Origin: PNNG01 sp964577055
Lineage (GTDB): Bacteria > Bacteroidota > Bacteroidia > UBA7662
Direction of reading: 5' to 3'
NCBI GenBank assembly: GCA_964577055.1
Contig: CAZNWC010000004.1
Location: 124,001-188,000 of the forward strand
Length of the DNA stretch: 64,000 bases
The translations under genes and the position numbers were made by a program. Position 1 is the stretch's first letter; the number at the start of each line of letters is the position of its first letter. Shown piece by piece: positions 35,255 through 43,804 of this stretch. The notes beneath the pieces were generated by a model, which saw only the letters and a list, made by a program, of their open reading frames with translations, searched no databases and was not told where the DNA came from.

Positions 35255-35824
35255 TTATGCTTCAATTTCGGTGCAAAGGGCGTTGAAAATCACTTCTATT
35301 TCGCCAATGCCTTCAATTTCGCGGAGTTTGCCTTGTGCGGCGTAGTAGCCAGCCACTTGGGCGGTTTTGTTTTCGTATTCCTGGATGCGCTTGCGGATGA
35401 TACTTTCGTCCTGGTCGTCGGCACGGCCCGAGTCTTTGCCACGCTGCAACAAACGACGGGTCAGTTCTTCTTCGGTTACACGCAACGACAGCATGCAGTG
35501 AATGCCTTCGTTGTGACCAGCCAACAATTGATCGAGAGCTTCGGCTTGGGCGATGGTGCGGGGAAAGCCGTCGAATATGAAGCCACCTGCATTTTTGTTG
35601 GCGTTCAGCTTGCTATCGATCATGCCAATCACCACTGCATCGGGAACCAGCATGCCTTGGTCCATCAGCTTTTTGGCTTCGCGTCCGAGTGCGGTACCGG
35701 CTGCAATTTCCGACCGGAGGAGGTCACCCGTAGAAAGGTGCACCAGGCCGTATTTTTCGATGAGTTTTGCAGATTGGGTGCCTTTGCCAGCGCCGGGAGG
35801 ACCAAAAAGAACGAGGTTTAGCAT
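35255..35824 (-). CDS. adk: Adenylate kinase
   Basis: 189 residues, the short form. P-loop FGPPGAGKGTQSAKLIEKYG, the AMP-binding segment STGDLLRSEIAAGTALG, the signature IFDGFPRTIAQAEALD, and a short LID without zinc-binding cysteines (KDSGRADDQDESIIRKRI). It interconverts ATP + AMP and two ADP. A TACCTTTG box lies 18 bases before the ATG, and the terminator of the ytxJ operon just before that. Confidence 0.97.
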   Translation of the reverse strand: MLNLVLFGPPGAGKGTQSAKLIEKYGLVHLSTGDLLRSEIAAGTALGREAKKLMDQGMLVPDAVVIGMIDSKLNANKNAGGFIFDGFPRTIAQAEALDQLLAGHNEGIHCMLSLRVTEEELTRRLLQRGKDSGRADDQDESIIRKRIQEYENKTAQVAGYYAAQGKLREIEGIGEIEVIFNALCTEIEA

Positions 35825-35842
35825 GCGTTAAGAATTAAAGTG

Positions 35843-35850
35843 CAAAGGTA
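35843..35850 (-). promoter_or_regulatory. -7 box of adk-obgE
   Basis: Minus-strand TACCTTTG (TAnnTTTG) 18 bases before the adk ATG, with the T-run of the preceding terminator directly upstream. Confidence 0.65.
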
Positions 35851-35851
35851 A

Positions 35852-35876
35852 CAAAAAAACCGGCTTGAAGGCCGGT
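35852..35876 (-). terminator. Rho-independent terminator after ytxJ
   Basis: On the minus strand ACCGGC (35871-35876), a six-base loop and GCCGGT (35859-35864), followed by a T-run ending at 35852. It lies five bases after the ytxJ stop and separates the lipoprotein-ytxJ unit from adk-obgE. Confidence 0.9.
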
Positions 35877-35881
35877 AGGTG

Positions 35882-36214
35882 CTAAGCGAGTTGCAGCAAT
35901 TCAGTGGGTTGTATGCCAAAGTGGCTTTCGTGGTAGGTGCATTGGCCGTTTTGCACCACCAATACCTGGGGCGAGGCATGTTCTACTTTCAGTTCATCGG
36001 CCAAACGGGTGCTGAGTGAGCGGTAGCGCAGCAAATCGAGGTATACCAAGGTGAATTTGGGGGCCAATTGTGCTTCGGCACGCCGTAAACGACCCTCTGC
36101 CGCAGCGCTAATGCTGCAACGGGTACTGTGTTTGAAAAAGAGGATGGGATGATGATGTGAAGCTGCCATCAGCTCATCGAGCCGGGCATCGCTGTCGAGG
36201 GCCAACCAGCCCAT
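35882..36214 (-). CDS. ytxJ: Bacillithiol system redox-active protein YtxJ
   Basis: 110 residues with a thioredoxin-like fold and a single active-site cysteine in ILFFKHSTRCSISAAAEGRL (Cys33), the form typical of YtxJ. It is proposed to act as a monothiol bacilliredoxin that removes bacillithiol from oxidised proteins, so the organism probably makes bacillithiol. The ATG at 36214 is preceded by GTG; ATG is preferred. It follows two small lipoprotein genes with almost no gap and is the last gene before a strong terminator. Confidence 0.88.
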   Translation of the reverse strand: MGWLALDSDARLDELMAASHHHPILFFKHSTRCSISAAAEGRLRRAEAQLAPKFTLVYLDLLRYRSLSTRLADELKVEHASPQVLVVQNGQCTYHESHFGIQPTELLQLA

Positions 36215-36217
36215 CAC

Positions 36218-36334
36218 TTAGGCGTTCTGACTGGCAGGTGCAGGAGCAGCACTGAATGCAGGGCAGGCATTGCGGTGGCAAGAGCTCAATGCCAATCCGG
36301 CCAAAACCACTGCAAGAATCATCAGCTTTTTCAT
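36218..36334 (-). CDS. Small lipoprotein with ACPAF motif (38 aa)
   Basis: A 38-residue ORF: MKKLMILAVVLAGLALSSC forms a lipoprotein signal with the lipobox LSSC, then HRNACPAF and a Ser/Ala/Pro tail. The stop codon lies just before the GTG/ATG of ytxJ, so coupling is likely. The Cys-x-x-x-Ala-Cys-Pro-Ala-Phe arrangement also occurs in the next lipoprotein upstream. No known function; if processed the mature part would be only about 20 residues. Confidence 0.65.
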   Translation of the reverse strand: MKKLMILAVVLAGLALSSCHRNACPAFSAAPAPASQNA

Positions 36335-36338
36335 ATCC

Positions 36339-36524
36339 TTATCGTTTATTTCCAAATAGGTCGCGATCTTTCGCATACAAATGTTTCTTCTTTTTCGCTT
36401 TTTTAGGCTTCCGTTTTTCGGTTTGTTGTTCGAAAGCGGGACAGGCCGTGGGACTCTTACATGCCCCTGCCAAAAAGAAACAAAGTAAAGCGAAGCACAA
36501 AAATCGTTTTTGGGCCAATCGCAT
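36339..36524 (-). CDS. Small lipoprotein with ACPAF motif and basic tail (61 aa)
   Basis: 61 residues. Signal peptide RFLCFALLCFFLAGAC with a lipobox cysteine, directly followed by KSPTACPAFEQQTEKRKPKK and a strongly basic stretch (KKAKKKKHLYAKDRDLFGNK). The motif Cys-Lys-Ser-Pro-Thr-Ala-Cys-Pro-Ala-Phe parallels the 38-residue neighbour. Five bases separate the genes. The basic tail might bind nucleic acid, polyanions or membranes; the function is unknown. Similar short CPAY/CPAF lipoproteins occur in many Bacteroidota. Confidence 0.7.
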   Translation of the reverse strand: MRLAQKRFLCFALLCFFLAGACKSPTACPAFEQQTEKRKPKKAKKKKHLYAKDRDLFGNKR

Positions 36525-36559
36525 CCTACAAATAACGAGAAAATTTTTGTTAAGTATTC

Positions 36560-37753
36560 ATGGGTGATTTTGGGCTATCGGTATTGTTGGGTACGAAAAT
36601 GCGAGACTTCAGGGAAGCAAATGCCGGAAAGTCCGCATCGCAGCTGATGAATGCGGCCCGAAAGGCTTTTGGTAGCGATGCTGCAAGGGTACTCGAACAA
36701 CTGCACCTTACCGAAAGGGCCAGGGAAAAAGCGCCAAGTCTGGCAGCCCGCCATTGGCTTTTTAGTACCAAAAGCTATGAACAATCCACTTCGGAGACCA
36801 TCGCACGTCATAAAGCCAGCCTCATGCAGCTGAAGGGCCAAGCTTTTACAGACCTCACTGCTGGCGCCGGGGTAGATGCCTGGTTCATTGGGGCTGAAGC
36901 CAACCGCGTGCAATTGGTAGAAGCCGACCCACTGCATGCCGCTTATTTGTCGGCCAATTTTGCTGGCCGCTCACACCGCTTGTGGGTAGGTACGGCTGAA
37001 GAGGTGTTGCCCCAGCTCGAGGCAGGTGGGGTGGCCTACCTCGACCCTGACCGTCGTCCTGCTGGTCGCCGCGTATACGATTTCAGCGATGCCACACCAG
37101 ATGTGTTGGCCTTGCTGCCCCAGCTCATCGATAAATTCGATAAAGTTTGGCTGAAAGCTTCACCCATGTTAGATGTAACGGCATGCTTGAAGCAATTGGC
37201 GCCCCACTGTTTGGCGGTATATACCCTGTGCCTGGGCGATGAGCTCAAGGAATTGCTTTTTGAATTGCAACCCCAAGCCAACAGTGCGGCAATCCGCTTA
37301 GAAGCTGTTCAATTAAAACCTGATGGCAAGGTCTTGTGCACGGATGGAATATCAGCTGATGCGGTTCCGTTGGCAGCAGCGAGCATACAGCCGGGCGACT
37401 ATCTGTTTGAACCGCATGCCGGCATAATCAAACTGCGGTTGGGGCGTCATTTGGCCATGCAACACGGGCTTTTGGCCATTGGTGCAGCTGATTTTTACTT
37501 GGGCAAAAAAGCCATTGAACATTTCCCCGGCCGACAATTCCGCATCCGTGCCTTCTTGCCTTACAAACCCAAGCAGCTCATGGCTTGGTTGAAGGAATGC
37601 GGCATTCAGAAAGCGCATGTGAGCAAGCGCGACTTCTTTCTCGAAACCGATGCCATCCGCAAGGCGCTGAAATTGCACATGGGTGAGGATGCCCGCCTTT
37701 TTTTTACCAAAAACCAGCAAGGCGAAGCGGTGTGTGTGGTGTGTGAGCGGTGA
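36560..37753 (+). CDS. Class I methyltransferase with THUMP-like domain
   Basis: 397 residues. Residues about 95-210 carry a methyltransferase fold (AFTDLTAGAGVDAWFIGAEA as the SAM loop, VQLVEADPLHAAYLSANF as motif II, GVAYLDPDRRPAGRRVYDF as the catalytic-loop region). The C-terminal part from about residue 290 (YLFEPHAGIIKLRLG, AFLPYKPKQLMAWLKECG) corresponds to the THUMP-like domain of Bacteroidota proteins of this type. It may modify RNA, but no substrate is established. It ends with no gap against the convergent NlpC/P60 gene. Confidence 0.85.
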   Translation: MGDFGLSVLLGTKMRDFREANAGKSASQLMNAARKAFGSDAARVLEQLHLTERAREKAPSLAARHWLFSTKSYEQSTSETIARHKASLMQLKGQAFTDLTAGAGVDAWFIGAEANRVQLVEADPLHAAYLSANFAGRSHRLWVGTAEEVLPQLEAGGVAYLDPDRRPAGRRVYDFSDATPDVLALLPQLIDKFDKVWLKASPMLDVTACLKQLAPHCLAVYTLCLGDELKELLFELQPQANSAAIRLEAVQLKPDGKVLCTDGISADAVPLAAASIQPGDYLFEPHAGIIKLRLGRHLAMQHGLLAIGAADFYLGKKAIEHFPGRQFRIRAFLPYKPKQLMAWLKECGIQKAHVSKRDFFLETDAIRKALKLHMGEDARLFFTKNQQGEAVCVVCER

Positions 37754-38344
37754 TTATTGCGCTTCTGCAGGCGTGAGATCAGTGAGGGTACTGTCAACAT
37801 CGGGCGTGGGAGGTGTGTGTCCTGTTGGCAATCTGCCCGCACCGGCCCAATAACGACGGTAATACGGCTCATTTAGGTCGCTGATCATGATGCCACCACG
37901 GGTGGTAGCATGCACAAATTTGTTGTTCGACAAATACATGCCCACATGCGAAATGCGACCGCGGTAAATGCGGAAAAACACCAAATCGCCTTCTTGCAAT
38001 TCTTCTTTTTTGATGTGCTGCACCTTGGTGTACATGCTGGCCGATCCGCCGGGCATTTGCTGGTTGTACACCTCGCGCAGAATCACATTCACAAATCCTG
38101 AACAATCGAGGCCTTTTTCGTTTCTGCCGCCGTAACGGTAAGGCGTATGGCGCCATTGCTCGTACACATACAGTATTTCGGGGCGGTTGATTTCGCCAGG
38201 ATACAGGCCGTATTGCGCGGCACGCGACAATACGTAATGATCGGTGCAGAGGCTGTCGAGCCCACGTGCTACGGTGGTATCGGGGTTATTGGCAAAAGCC
38301 TGAACTCCCAAAAACAACAGAAACAGAAGCAAGCCGTATCGCAT
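37754..38344 (-). CDS. NlpC/P60 (C40) cell-wall endopeptidase
   Basis: 196 residues with a signal peptide (RYGLLLFLLFLGVQAFAN). The cysteine peptidase triad is in place: Cys81 in KGLDCSGFVN, His133 in RISHVGMYLS and His145 in KFVHATTRG. These enzymes cut gamma-D-Glu-meso-DAP links in peptidoglycan stem peptides in the periplasm. The Tyr-Arg-Tyr-Gly-Gly run before the Cys is typical. The tail is Pro/Thr/Asp rich. It starts 35 bases after the amidohydrolase stop on the same strand. Confidence 0.94.
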   Translation of the reverse strand: MRYGLLLFLLFLGVQAFANNPDTTVARGLDSLCTDHYVLSRAAQYGLYPGEINRPEILYVYEQWRHTPYRYGGRNEKGLDCSGFVNVILREVYNQQMPGGSASMYTKVQHIKKEELQEGDLVFFRIYRGRISHVGMYLSNNKFVHATTRGGIMISDLNEPYYRRYWAGAGRLPTGHTPPTPDVDSTLTDLTPAEAQ

Positions 38345-38379
38345 GGGGTTGCGAATATAGGAAATGGGGGTGAAATTTC

Positions 38380-40008
38380 CTATTTAAAAACCGCCTTCCC
38401 TTTCACGTATGTGGCTACTACTTGGCTTTGCAGCACCTTTTGGGGTTCGGCTTGCAGCAAATCGGTATTGAGCACAACAAAATCGGCACGCTTACCTTTT
38501 TCGAGGCTCCCCCGCACGTCTTCCTCAAAGCCTGCCTTGGCGGCCCATATGGTCATGCCGCGCAAGGCTTGTTCGCGGGTAAGGGCATCTTGCGCCTGAA
38601 AACCTCCCGCCGGATAACCGCTGCTGTCGATGCGGAATACCGCCGCATAAAAGGTCTTCAGAGGCGAAAGGTCTTCCACCGGAAAATCGGTTCCCAAAGG
38701 CAGCCAGCCGTTGAGTTGCAGCAGTTGCTGGTAAGCATAGGCGTGGGTGATGCGCTCGGGGCCCAAACGCTCGCCAGCCCAGTACATATCACTGGTGGCG
38801 TGAGTAGGCTGTACCGAGGGCACAATGTGGCCTTGTTTGAAAATCTCGAGGTCGGGTGGACTCACTACCTGAGCATGTTCAATGCGCCAACGGTGGTCGG
38901 GCTGCTGGCCCACGGTGTTGAGGTAGATATTGGGTACCTGCTGGTTGGCGGCATCGCCAATGCAGTGGGTATTCATTTGGTAACCCGCTGCCGCAAGCAA
39001 TGGCGCATAATAGGCCATGGTATCGGGGGTGGTGACCCACAGCCCAAAGTGGCCATGACGGTCGTGGTAATGTTCCTTTAGCCGTGCCCCGCGCGAACCC
39101 AAGGCACCATCGGCATAAAACTTAAAGGAGCGGATGTGCACATAATCGCCGCGGTAAGTTGGGCGGGCGAGGTAGTATTGCAGTTCTGCTGGCGTGGCGC
39201 TGATCATGCCATACACACTCATGCTCAGCTCACCGGCTTTTTCCATGCCTTGCAGTACTTCGAGCTGCTGCCTGCTGAGGCCCGCATCGTGTACCGATGT
39301 AAGGCCCACACTGTGACAGGCAGCTTGGGCATCTAAAACAGCTTCGCGCCAGCTTTCATTGCTTGTGGCTGGAATGGCTGCCAAGGCACGATCGGCCGCA
39401 TTGTCGATGAGTACGCCGGTCATGCTGCCATCTTTGCGAAGCAGGACTTCACCTCCGGCAATTTGGCTTTTTTCGGTGATGCCAGCTGCCTCCAGCGCCC
39501 GCGCATTGGCAATCACTGCGTGGCCATCTACCCTGCTCAAAATCACCGGGCGGTCGGGAAAGAGGCTGTCAAGGGCAGCGCGGTCGGGGTATGCCTGTAT
39601 GGGCCAGTCGTTCTGGTCCCAACCGCGGCCCACCAGCCACCCACTGGTATCGTTTTGGGCAAAAGCCAAAAGGCGGTACATCACCTCGTCCCAGCTGGCG
39701 GTGCCCTGCAAATTCACCTGCTGTAAATTGAGACCGTAATACACAAAATGGCAATGGGCATCGATAAAGCCGGGGTACACATATGCCCCTTGTAAATCGT
39801 ATTCCTCCTGGCAATTGTACTGTTTTTTGAGGGCATCGAGGCTACCCGTAGCCAAAACTTCACCATTGCGCACCACCATGGCTTCGGCAGTGCTAAATGC
39901 CGAATCAACGGTGTAAATGGTGCCGTTGTAAACCAATAGATCGGCTTTTTCGCGCGATTGACAAGCCAACAGGCCGCACAATGCAAGCAGGAGCAGGAGT
40001 TTTTTCAT
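38380..40008 (-). CDS. Amidohydrolase family 3 lipoprotein (YtcJ-like)
   Basis: 542 residues. Lipoprotein signal (KLLLLLALCGLLAC with Cys at the lipobox). Amidohydrolase fold with metal ligands in GFIDAHCHFVYYGL and later MNTHCIGDAANQQVPN, RWRIEHAQVV and LPLGTDFPVEDLSP, and family signature GWLVGRGWDQNDW. YtcJ-type proteins hydrolyse C-N bonds of N-acyl or cyclic substrates; the substrate is unknown. The ATG overlaps the stop of the upstream amylase gene by one base, so both are translated from one mRNA. Confidence 0.92.
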   Translation of the reverse strand: MKKLLLLLALCGLLACQSREKADLLVYNGTIYTVDSAFSTAEAMVVRNGEVLATGSLDALKKQYNCQEEYDLQGAYVYPGFIDAHCHFVYYGLNLQQVNLQGTASWDEVMYRLLAFAQNDTSGWLVGRGWDQNDWPIQAYPDRAALDSLFPDRPVILSRVDGHAVIANARALEAAGITEKSQIAGGEVLLRKDGSMTGVLIDNAADRALAAIPATSNESWREAVLDAQAACHSVGLTSVHDAGLSRQQLEVLQGMEKAGELSMSVYGMISATPAELQYYLARPTYRGDYVHIRSFKFYADGALGSRGARLKEHYHDRHGHFGLWVTTPDTMAYYAPLLAAAGYQMNTHCIGDAANQQVPNIYLNTVGQQPDHRWRIEHAQVVSPPDLEIFKQGHIVPSVQPTHATSDMYWAGERLGPERITHAYAYQQLLQLNGWLPLGTDFPVEDLSPLKTFYAAVFRIDSSGYPAGGFQAQDALTREQALRGMTIWAAKAGFEEDVRGSLEKGKRADFVVLNTDLLQAEPQKVLQSQVVATYVKGKAVFK

Positions 40009-42380
40009 TAACGGAAGGTGATGATTTCGTAGCTATTTGCAGGCAGGGTAGTGATAATCATGCGGTCGCGGTCCATGGCCACAGGGTGACCCATTTGGCC
40101 CATCACTTCCCCTTTGCGCAAGTGTGCTGGAATGGGGATGTTGAGGGTGACTTCACTGTTGCCTTTGTTGAAGCACACCAATACGGCTTCGCCAAAATAA
40201 CTGCGCAAATAGGCCAAGTGGGTAGGGGTTGAAAGCAGTATGTCGGTTTCGCCGTAGTTCAGCGCCATGCTGCTTTTGCGCATGTCGAGCACTTGGGTGA
40301 GGCGGTAGCGGGTGCTGGCCTCTTCATCGGTCCAATTGTCGAATTTCATGGGGCGGCGGTTGTCGGGGTCGCCAGCACCCACCATGCCGATGTCGTCGCC
40401 GGCATACACCACCGGAACACCGGGAATGGTGCTGATGAAGGTGAGCAATTGCTGCAGCTTGGCGTATCCAACGGGGTCTTTGATTTCTACCTGGCGGTTC
40501 CAGCCCGCAGCCCGGTCGTCTTCATCGAAACGCAAGGCACCCGATGCAAAGCTGATGAAGCGGGGCAGGTCGTGGTTGCCACTGATGTTGCCCATGAGGT
40601 GGTGGTAACCGTAGTAACGGAAGCTTTCTTCGAGCGACTGACTGAGGCTATTGAATGAGGTGGTACTGTCGGCAAAGGCCGAACGGGCATCGAAATAAAG
40701 GTTGAAGTCGAACTGCCCATCAATCATTCCGCTGCCAATGTAGCTGCCGATGAGCTGACGTGAGCCAAAGGTTTCGCCGATTTGGTACACCGAACGGCCC
40801 TGGCCCCGCACCACACGTTCCTTGATTTTTTGGGTGAGGCGGCGCCAAAAGGCTTCTGGAATGTGTTTGGTAGCATCGTGCCTGAAGCCAGCAAACCCGT
40901 ATTGCTCCATCCAAAATAGGGCACTGTCGGTCATGGCTTCAATTACCTCTGGATTTTCCAAGTCGAGTGAAGGCATGAAGGTGTCGAACCAAGTAGTGAG
41001 GCGTTGCTCGTCCCAGATGCGGATGTTTTTGCGGCCATCGGGCAAGTCGAGCTGGGTTTTCCACTCGGGCTTTTGCTGCATGAGCGGGTGCTCCTGATGC
41101 ACGTGGTTGGCCACATAATCGAGCAAAATGCGGATGCCATTGTCGTTGGCAATGCGCAACAGTTCTTTCAGTTCTTCGGAGGTGCCAAAACGGTGGTCGA
41201 CCATACTTGATGAAATGGGCCAATAGCCGTGGTAACCCGAGTACATGCGGTGTGGGGCAGGCCATTCGCGGTAAGGACCTTCTGGATTTTGCGTAATGGG
41301 CGAAATCCACAAGGTATTGATGCCCAAATCTTTGAAAAAGCCACTTTTGATTTTTTCGGTGATGCCACGGATATCGCCCCCCCAATAATTGGCCTTGGGG
41401 TGCACCTCGGGATGGTTGAGGGGTTTGTCGTTGGCAGCATTGCCGTTGTGAAAGCGATCCACCATCACAAAATACATGCGTTGGGCGTGGAAATCATCGG
41501 ATTGTAATTGACTGGTTTCGGTAACCACACCGCCTTTTTGCAGCGGAATAAGCAAATCGTTGCTTTCACCCAGCTGATTGTGGGCCATGAGTCGCAGGTA
41601 TGAACGTTCCAGCTCTTTGGCTTCGGCAGGCAGCTGTACGGTATAGCCGCTGTCGGTAGCTTGGATCAAATCATTGGGCAAGCGCACATTTTGCCAGAAG
41701 GCTACCAACCCACCTGCATTGCCGCTGTTGCCAATGACCACTTCCTTGTTGGTAAAGCTAAGAGTGTGCAGACGAGGCAGGCTGTCGGCCGGGGTTGGAG
41801 CCACTTCGAGCAGCGAATTTCGGCCACCAATGCCGTTGTCGCGGGTGGTGGGATTTGCCGGATCGAGCATCCAGTTGCCATCTACCACCAACTGATAAGG
41901 GTAAAAGCCTGGTTCGAGGCGTAGGCTGACTTCCCAACGGCCGTTTTTGTTCTCCAACGGGGTGTTGCCGGGGTTCCAATTGTTCATGTCTCCCACCAAT
42001 TGCACCTGTTGGGTGCCTTGGTCTTCGCTTTGGTAGCCGAAAACCACCGTTTGCTTGCGGGAGCGGCGCAATAGCAAATCGTATTTTTTGCCGGCATGCT
42101 CAATGCCCAGCGTGCTGAGTACCGGATGTGCTGCAGTATGGATGAGCCAGGCAGTTTTGTTGTCGGCACTTGCCCTGATTTGCATGCCTTCAGGCGGGCT
42201 CAGGGCGGTGATGCTGTCGGGACTCAAAAAATAGTCTTCCAGAATGATTTGGGTGCTATCATCGGCCAGCTGCACCGGACTTGCGAGTCCCAAAATGCCG
42301 TCGCCTGTGTTCAAATGAGGTTGCTTTTTGCCGCAAGCCGCCAAAACCAGCAAGCCCAGCAGGTAAGGTCTGTAATTCAT
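40008..42380 (-). CDS. GH13 alpha-amylase family lipoprotein with CBM48-like domain
   Basis: 790 residues. Lipoprotein signal RPYLLGLLVLAACGK. Residues about 113-190 form a CBM48/E-set beta-sandwich (VQLVGDMNNWNPGNTPLEN). The GH13 barrel starts near 295 (RMYFVMVDRFHNGNAANDKP) and holds all catalytic residues: the Asp nucleophile in GFRHDATKHIP (about 500), the Glu acid/base in YQIGETFGS (about 535) and the Asp of GNHDLPRF (about 603). A C-terminal beta domain follows. It is an outer-membrane or periplasmic enzyme acting on alpha-glucans. No SusC/D pair is nearby, so it is not in a typical starch locus. Confidence 0.94.
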   Translation of the reverse strand: MNYRPYLLGLLVLAACGKKQPHLNTGDGILGLASPVQLADDSTQIILEDYFLSPDSITALSPPEGMQIRASADNKTAWLIHTAAHPVLSTLGIEHAGKKYDLLLRRSRKQTVVFGYQSEDQGTQQVQLVGDMNNWNPGNTPLENKNGRWEVSLRLEPGFYPYQLVVDGNWMLDPANPTTRDNGIGGRNSLLEVAPTPADSLPRLHTLSFTNKEVVIGNSGNAGGLVAFWQNVRLPNDLIQATDSGYTVQLPAEAKELERSYLRLMAHNQLGESNDLLIPLQKGGVVTETSQLQSDDFHAQRMYFVMVDRFHNGNAANDKPLNHPEVHPKANYWGGDIRGITEKIKSGFFKDLGINTLWISPITQNPEGPYREWPAPHRMYSGYHGYWPISSSMVDHRFGTSEELKELLRIANDNGIRILLDYVANHVHQEHPLMQQKPEWKTQLDLPDGRKNIRIWDEQRLTTWFDTFMPSLDLENPEVIEAMTDSALFWMEQYGFAGFRHDATKHIPEAFWRRLTQKIKERVVRGQGRSVYQIGETFGSRQLIGSYIGSGMIDGQFDFNLYFDARSAFADSTTSFNSLSQSLEESFRYYGYHHLMGNISGNHDLPRFISFASGALRFDEDDRAAGWNRQVEIKDPVGYAKLQQLLTFISTIPGVPVVYAGDDIGMVGAGDPDNRRPMKFDNWTDEEASTRYRLTQVLDMRKSSMALNYGETDILLSTPTHLAYLRSYFGEAVLVCFNKGNSEVTLNIPIPAHLRKGEVMGQMGHPVAMDRDRMIITTLPANSYEIITFR

Positions 42381-42537
42381 CCCACCAAACTACGAAAAAA
42401 GCGATTATGCCAAACATTTGGAAGAATCCCTCAAGCGTTTGAAAGATGGAGCGTAGCGTTGTGTAGGCCGAAATGGAATTATTAAGCCGATATGGCAGTG
42501 GCCATGCCCGTTACAGGCGCTTTCCACTACCTTTCGG

Positions 42538-42554
42538 TATTTTTGGTATTTTTG
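42538..42554 (+). promoter_or_regulatory. Tandem -7 boxes before the WecA/TagO-type gene
   Basis: Two perfect TATTTTTG boxes at 42538-42545 and 42547-42554, nine bases apart, preceded by a near match TACCTTTC. They lie inside the longest possible reading frame, which indicates that translation starts downstream of them. Confidence 0.6.
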
Positions 42555-42571
42555 CCTCAAACCCGCTTGCC

Positions 42572-43678
42572 TTGATTGATCTACAATCCCTATCGCTGAC
42601 GCTTCCTTTGAGTTTTTTGATGGCTTTTGTCATCACCTACCTCAGTGTGCCCAGCATCATACAGTTGGCCAAGCTCAAAAAGCTATACGACGAGCCCAAT
42701 CACCGCAAGGAGCACGTGAACAGGATTCCTACCTTGGGGGGACTTGCATTGTTTGTAGGCTTTTTCTTTTCGTTTGTTTTTTGGAGTGGCGATTACCGCA
42801 TGTTTGGCTTCAACAGCATTTTGGCCTCGCTTATTATTTTGTTCATCGTTGGCATCAAAGATGATTTGTATCCCATGCCAGCGCGCAAAAAGCTGTTGGC
42901 GCAGGTGCTGGCTGCTTTGATTGTGGTAATCCAGGGCGATTTGCGCATCACCAATTTGTATGGCTTGTTGTCGATCCACGACTTGCCTTATTGGGTTACC
43001 GTGGTCATCACCACTTTTGCCATTTTGGCCATCATGAACGGGTTTAACCTCATCGACGGCATCAACGGTTTGGCTGCAGGCATTGCGGTAATCGTTTTGA
43101 GCACCTATGCCTATTGGTTTTACCAAATGGAAGACGTGGTGTTTTTGATTTTGTGTTTGACGCTCATTGGCTCGTTATTGGCTTTTTTACGCTACAATTT
43201 TTCAACTGCCAGCATTTTCATGGGCGACTCAGGTAGTTTGGTCATTGGTTACCTCATCAGCATCATCACCATTCGCTTCATCCAGGAAAGCAGGGTACAT
43301 GAGCCCAACATCTTTTTTTCAATTGCTGCTGCTGTTTATGCCTTCAACCTGCTCATTATTCCGCTCTTCGATACCATGCGGGTATTCACGGTGCGTTTGT
43401 TGAAAAAACGCTCTCCCTTTACGGCCGACCGCAACCACATCCATCACACCCTTATCGACATTGGTTTGAGTCACCGTGGAGCCGCTTTGGTGTTGTACGG
43501 CGTAAACTTATTTTTCATTGCCTTGGCCAGCTTGTTGGAGTCGGTTTTTCGGCCGCGTGAATATTTGCTTTTCGCCTTGTTGGTAGCTTTGTTGCTCAGT
43601 CAGATTCCATTCTTCATAAAAAAGCGTCTGAAGGCCCGGAATCAATACGCCAAGAGCACTGCACCCGGTGCGGTGTAA
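42572..43678 (+). CDS. MraY/WecA/TagO-type undecaprenyl-phosphate sugar-1-phosphate transferase
   Basis: 368 residues from a TTG at 42572; an ATG at 42473 would add 33 residues of unlike sequence and lies upstream of tandem promoter boxes. About eleven membrane segments. Diagnostic motifs: RIPTLGGLALF, VGIKDDLYPMPARKK, NGFNLIDGINGLAAG and FMGDSGSLVIGY, with DRNHIHHTLIDIG in the last cytoplasmic loop. These match polyprenyl-phosphate HexNAc-1-phosphate transferases that start teichoic acid, O-antigen or capsule synthesis; the D-D and HxHH signatures fit WecA/TagO rather than MraY. Confidence 0.9.
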   Translation: MIDLQSLSLTLPLSFLMAFVITYLSVPSIIQLAKLKKLYDEPNHRKEHVNRIPTLGGLALFVGFFFSFVFWSGDYRMFGFNSILASLIILFIVGIKDDLYPMPARKKLLAQVLAALIVVIQGDLRITNLYGLLSIHDLPYWVTVVITTFAILAIMNGFNLIDGINGLAAGIAVIVLSTYAYWFYQMEDVVFLILCLTLIGSLLAFLRYNFSTASIFMGDSGSLVIGYLISIITIRFIQESRVHEPNIFFSIAAAVYAFNLLIIPLFDTMRVFTVRLLKKRSPFTADRNHIHHTLIDIGLSHRGAALVLYGVNLFFIALASLLESVFRPREYLLFALLVALLLSQIPFFIKKRLKARNQYAKSTAPGAV

Positions 43679-43769
43679 TGAATTTGTAGGCGTTCAGGGC
43701 AGCAGGATGGGCCGCGAAAGCAGCATTTCCATTTGTGCAACATAAAATTGAAAAGCTCAGCTATTTTCC

Positions 43770-43777
43770 TATTTTTG
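43770..43777 (+). promoter_or_regulatory. -7 box of the guaB operon
   Basis: TATTTTTG, matching TAnnTTTG, 27 bases before the guaB ATG. The predicted transcription start coincides with the 5' side of the leader hairpin. Confidence 0.65.
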
Positions 43778-43781
43778 TGCT

Positions 43782-43803
43782 GCAAATAAGCAAACTTATT
43801 TGC
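43782..43803 (+). promoter_or_regulatory. Perfect hairpin filling the guaB leader
   Basis: GCAAATAAG (43782-43790), loop CAAA, CTTATTTGC (43795-43803): a perfect 9-bp stem. The guaB ATG begins one base later, so the whole leader is the hairpin and the ribosome landing region is paired. Confidence 0.8.
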
Positions 43804-43804
43804 C

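Noticed and set aside
42473..42571. N-terminal extension of the WecA/TagO-type protein from ATG 42473
   Set aside because: Unlike family N-termini and it contains tandem promoter boxes.
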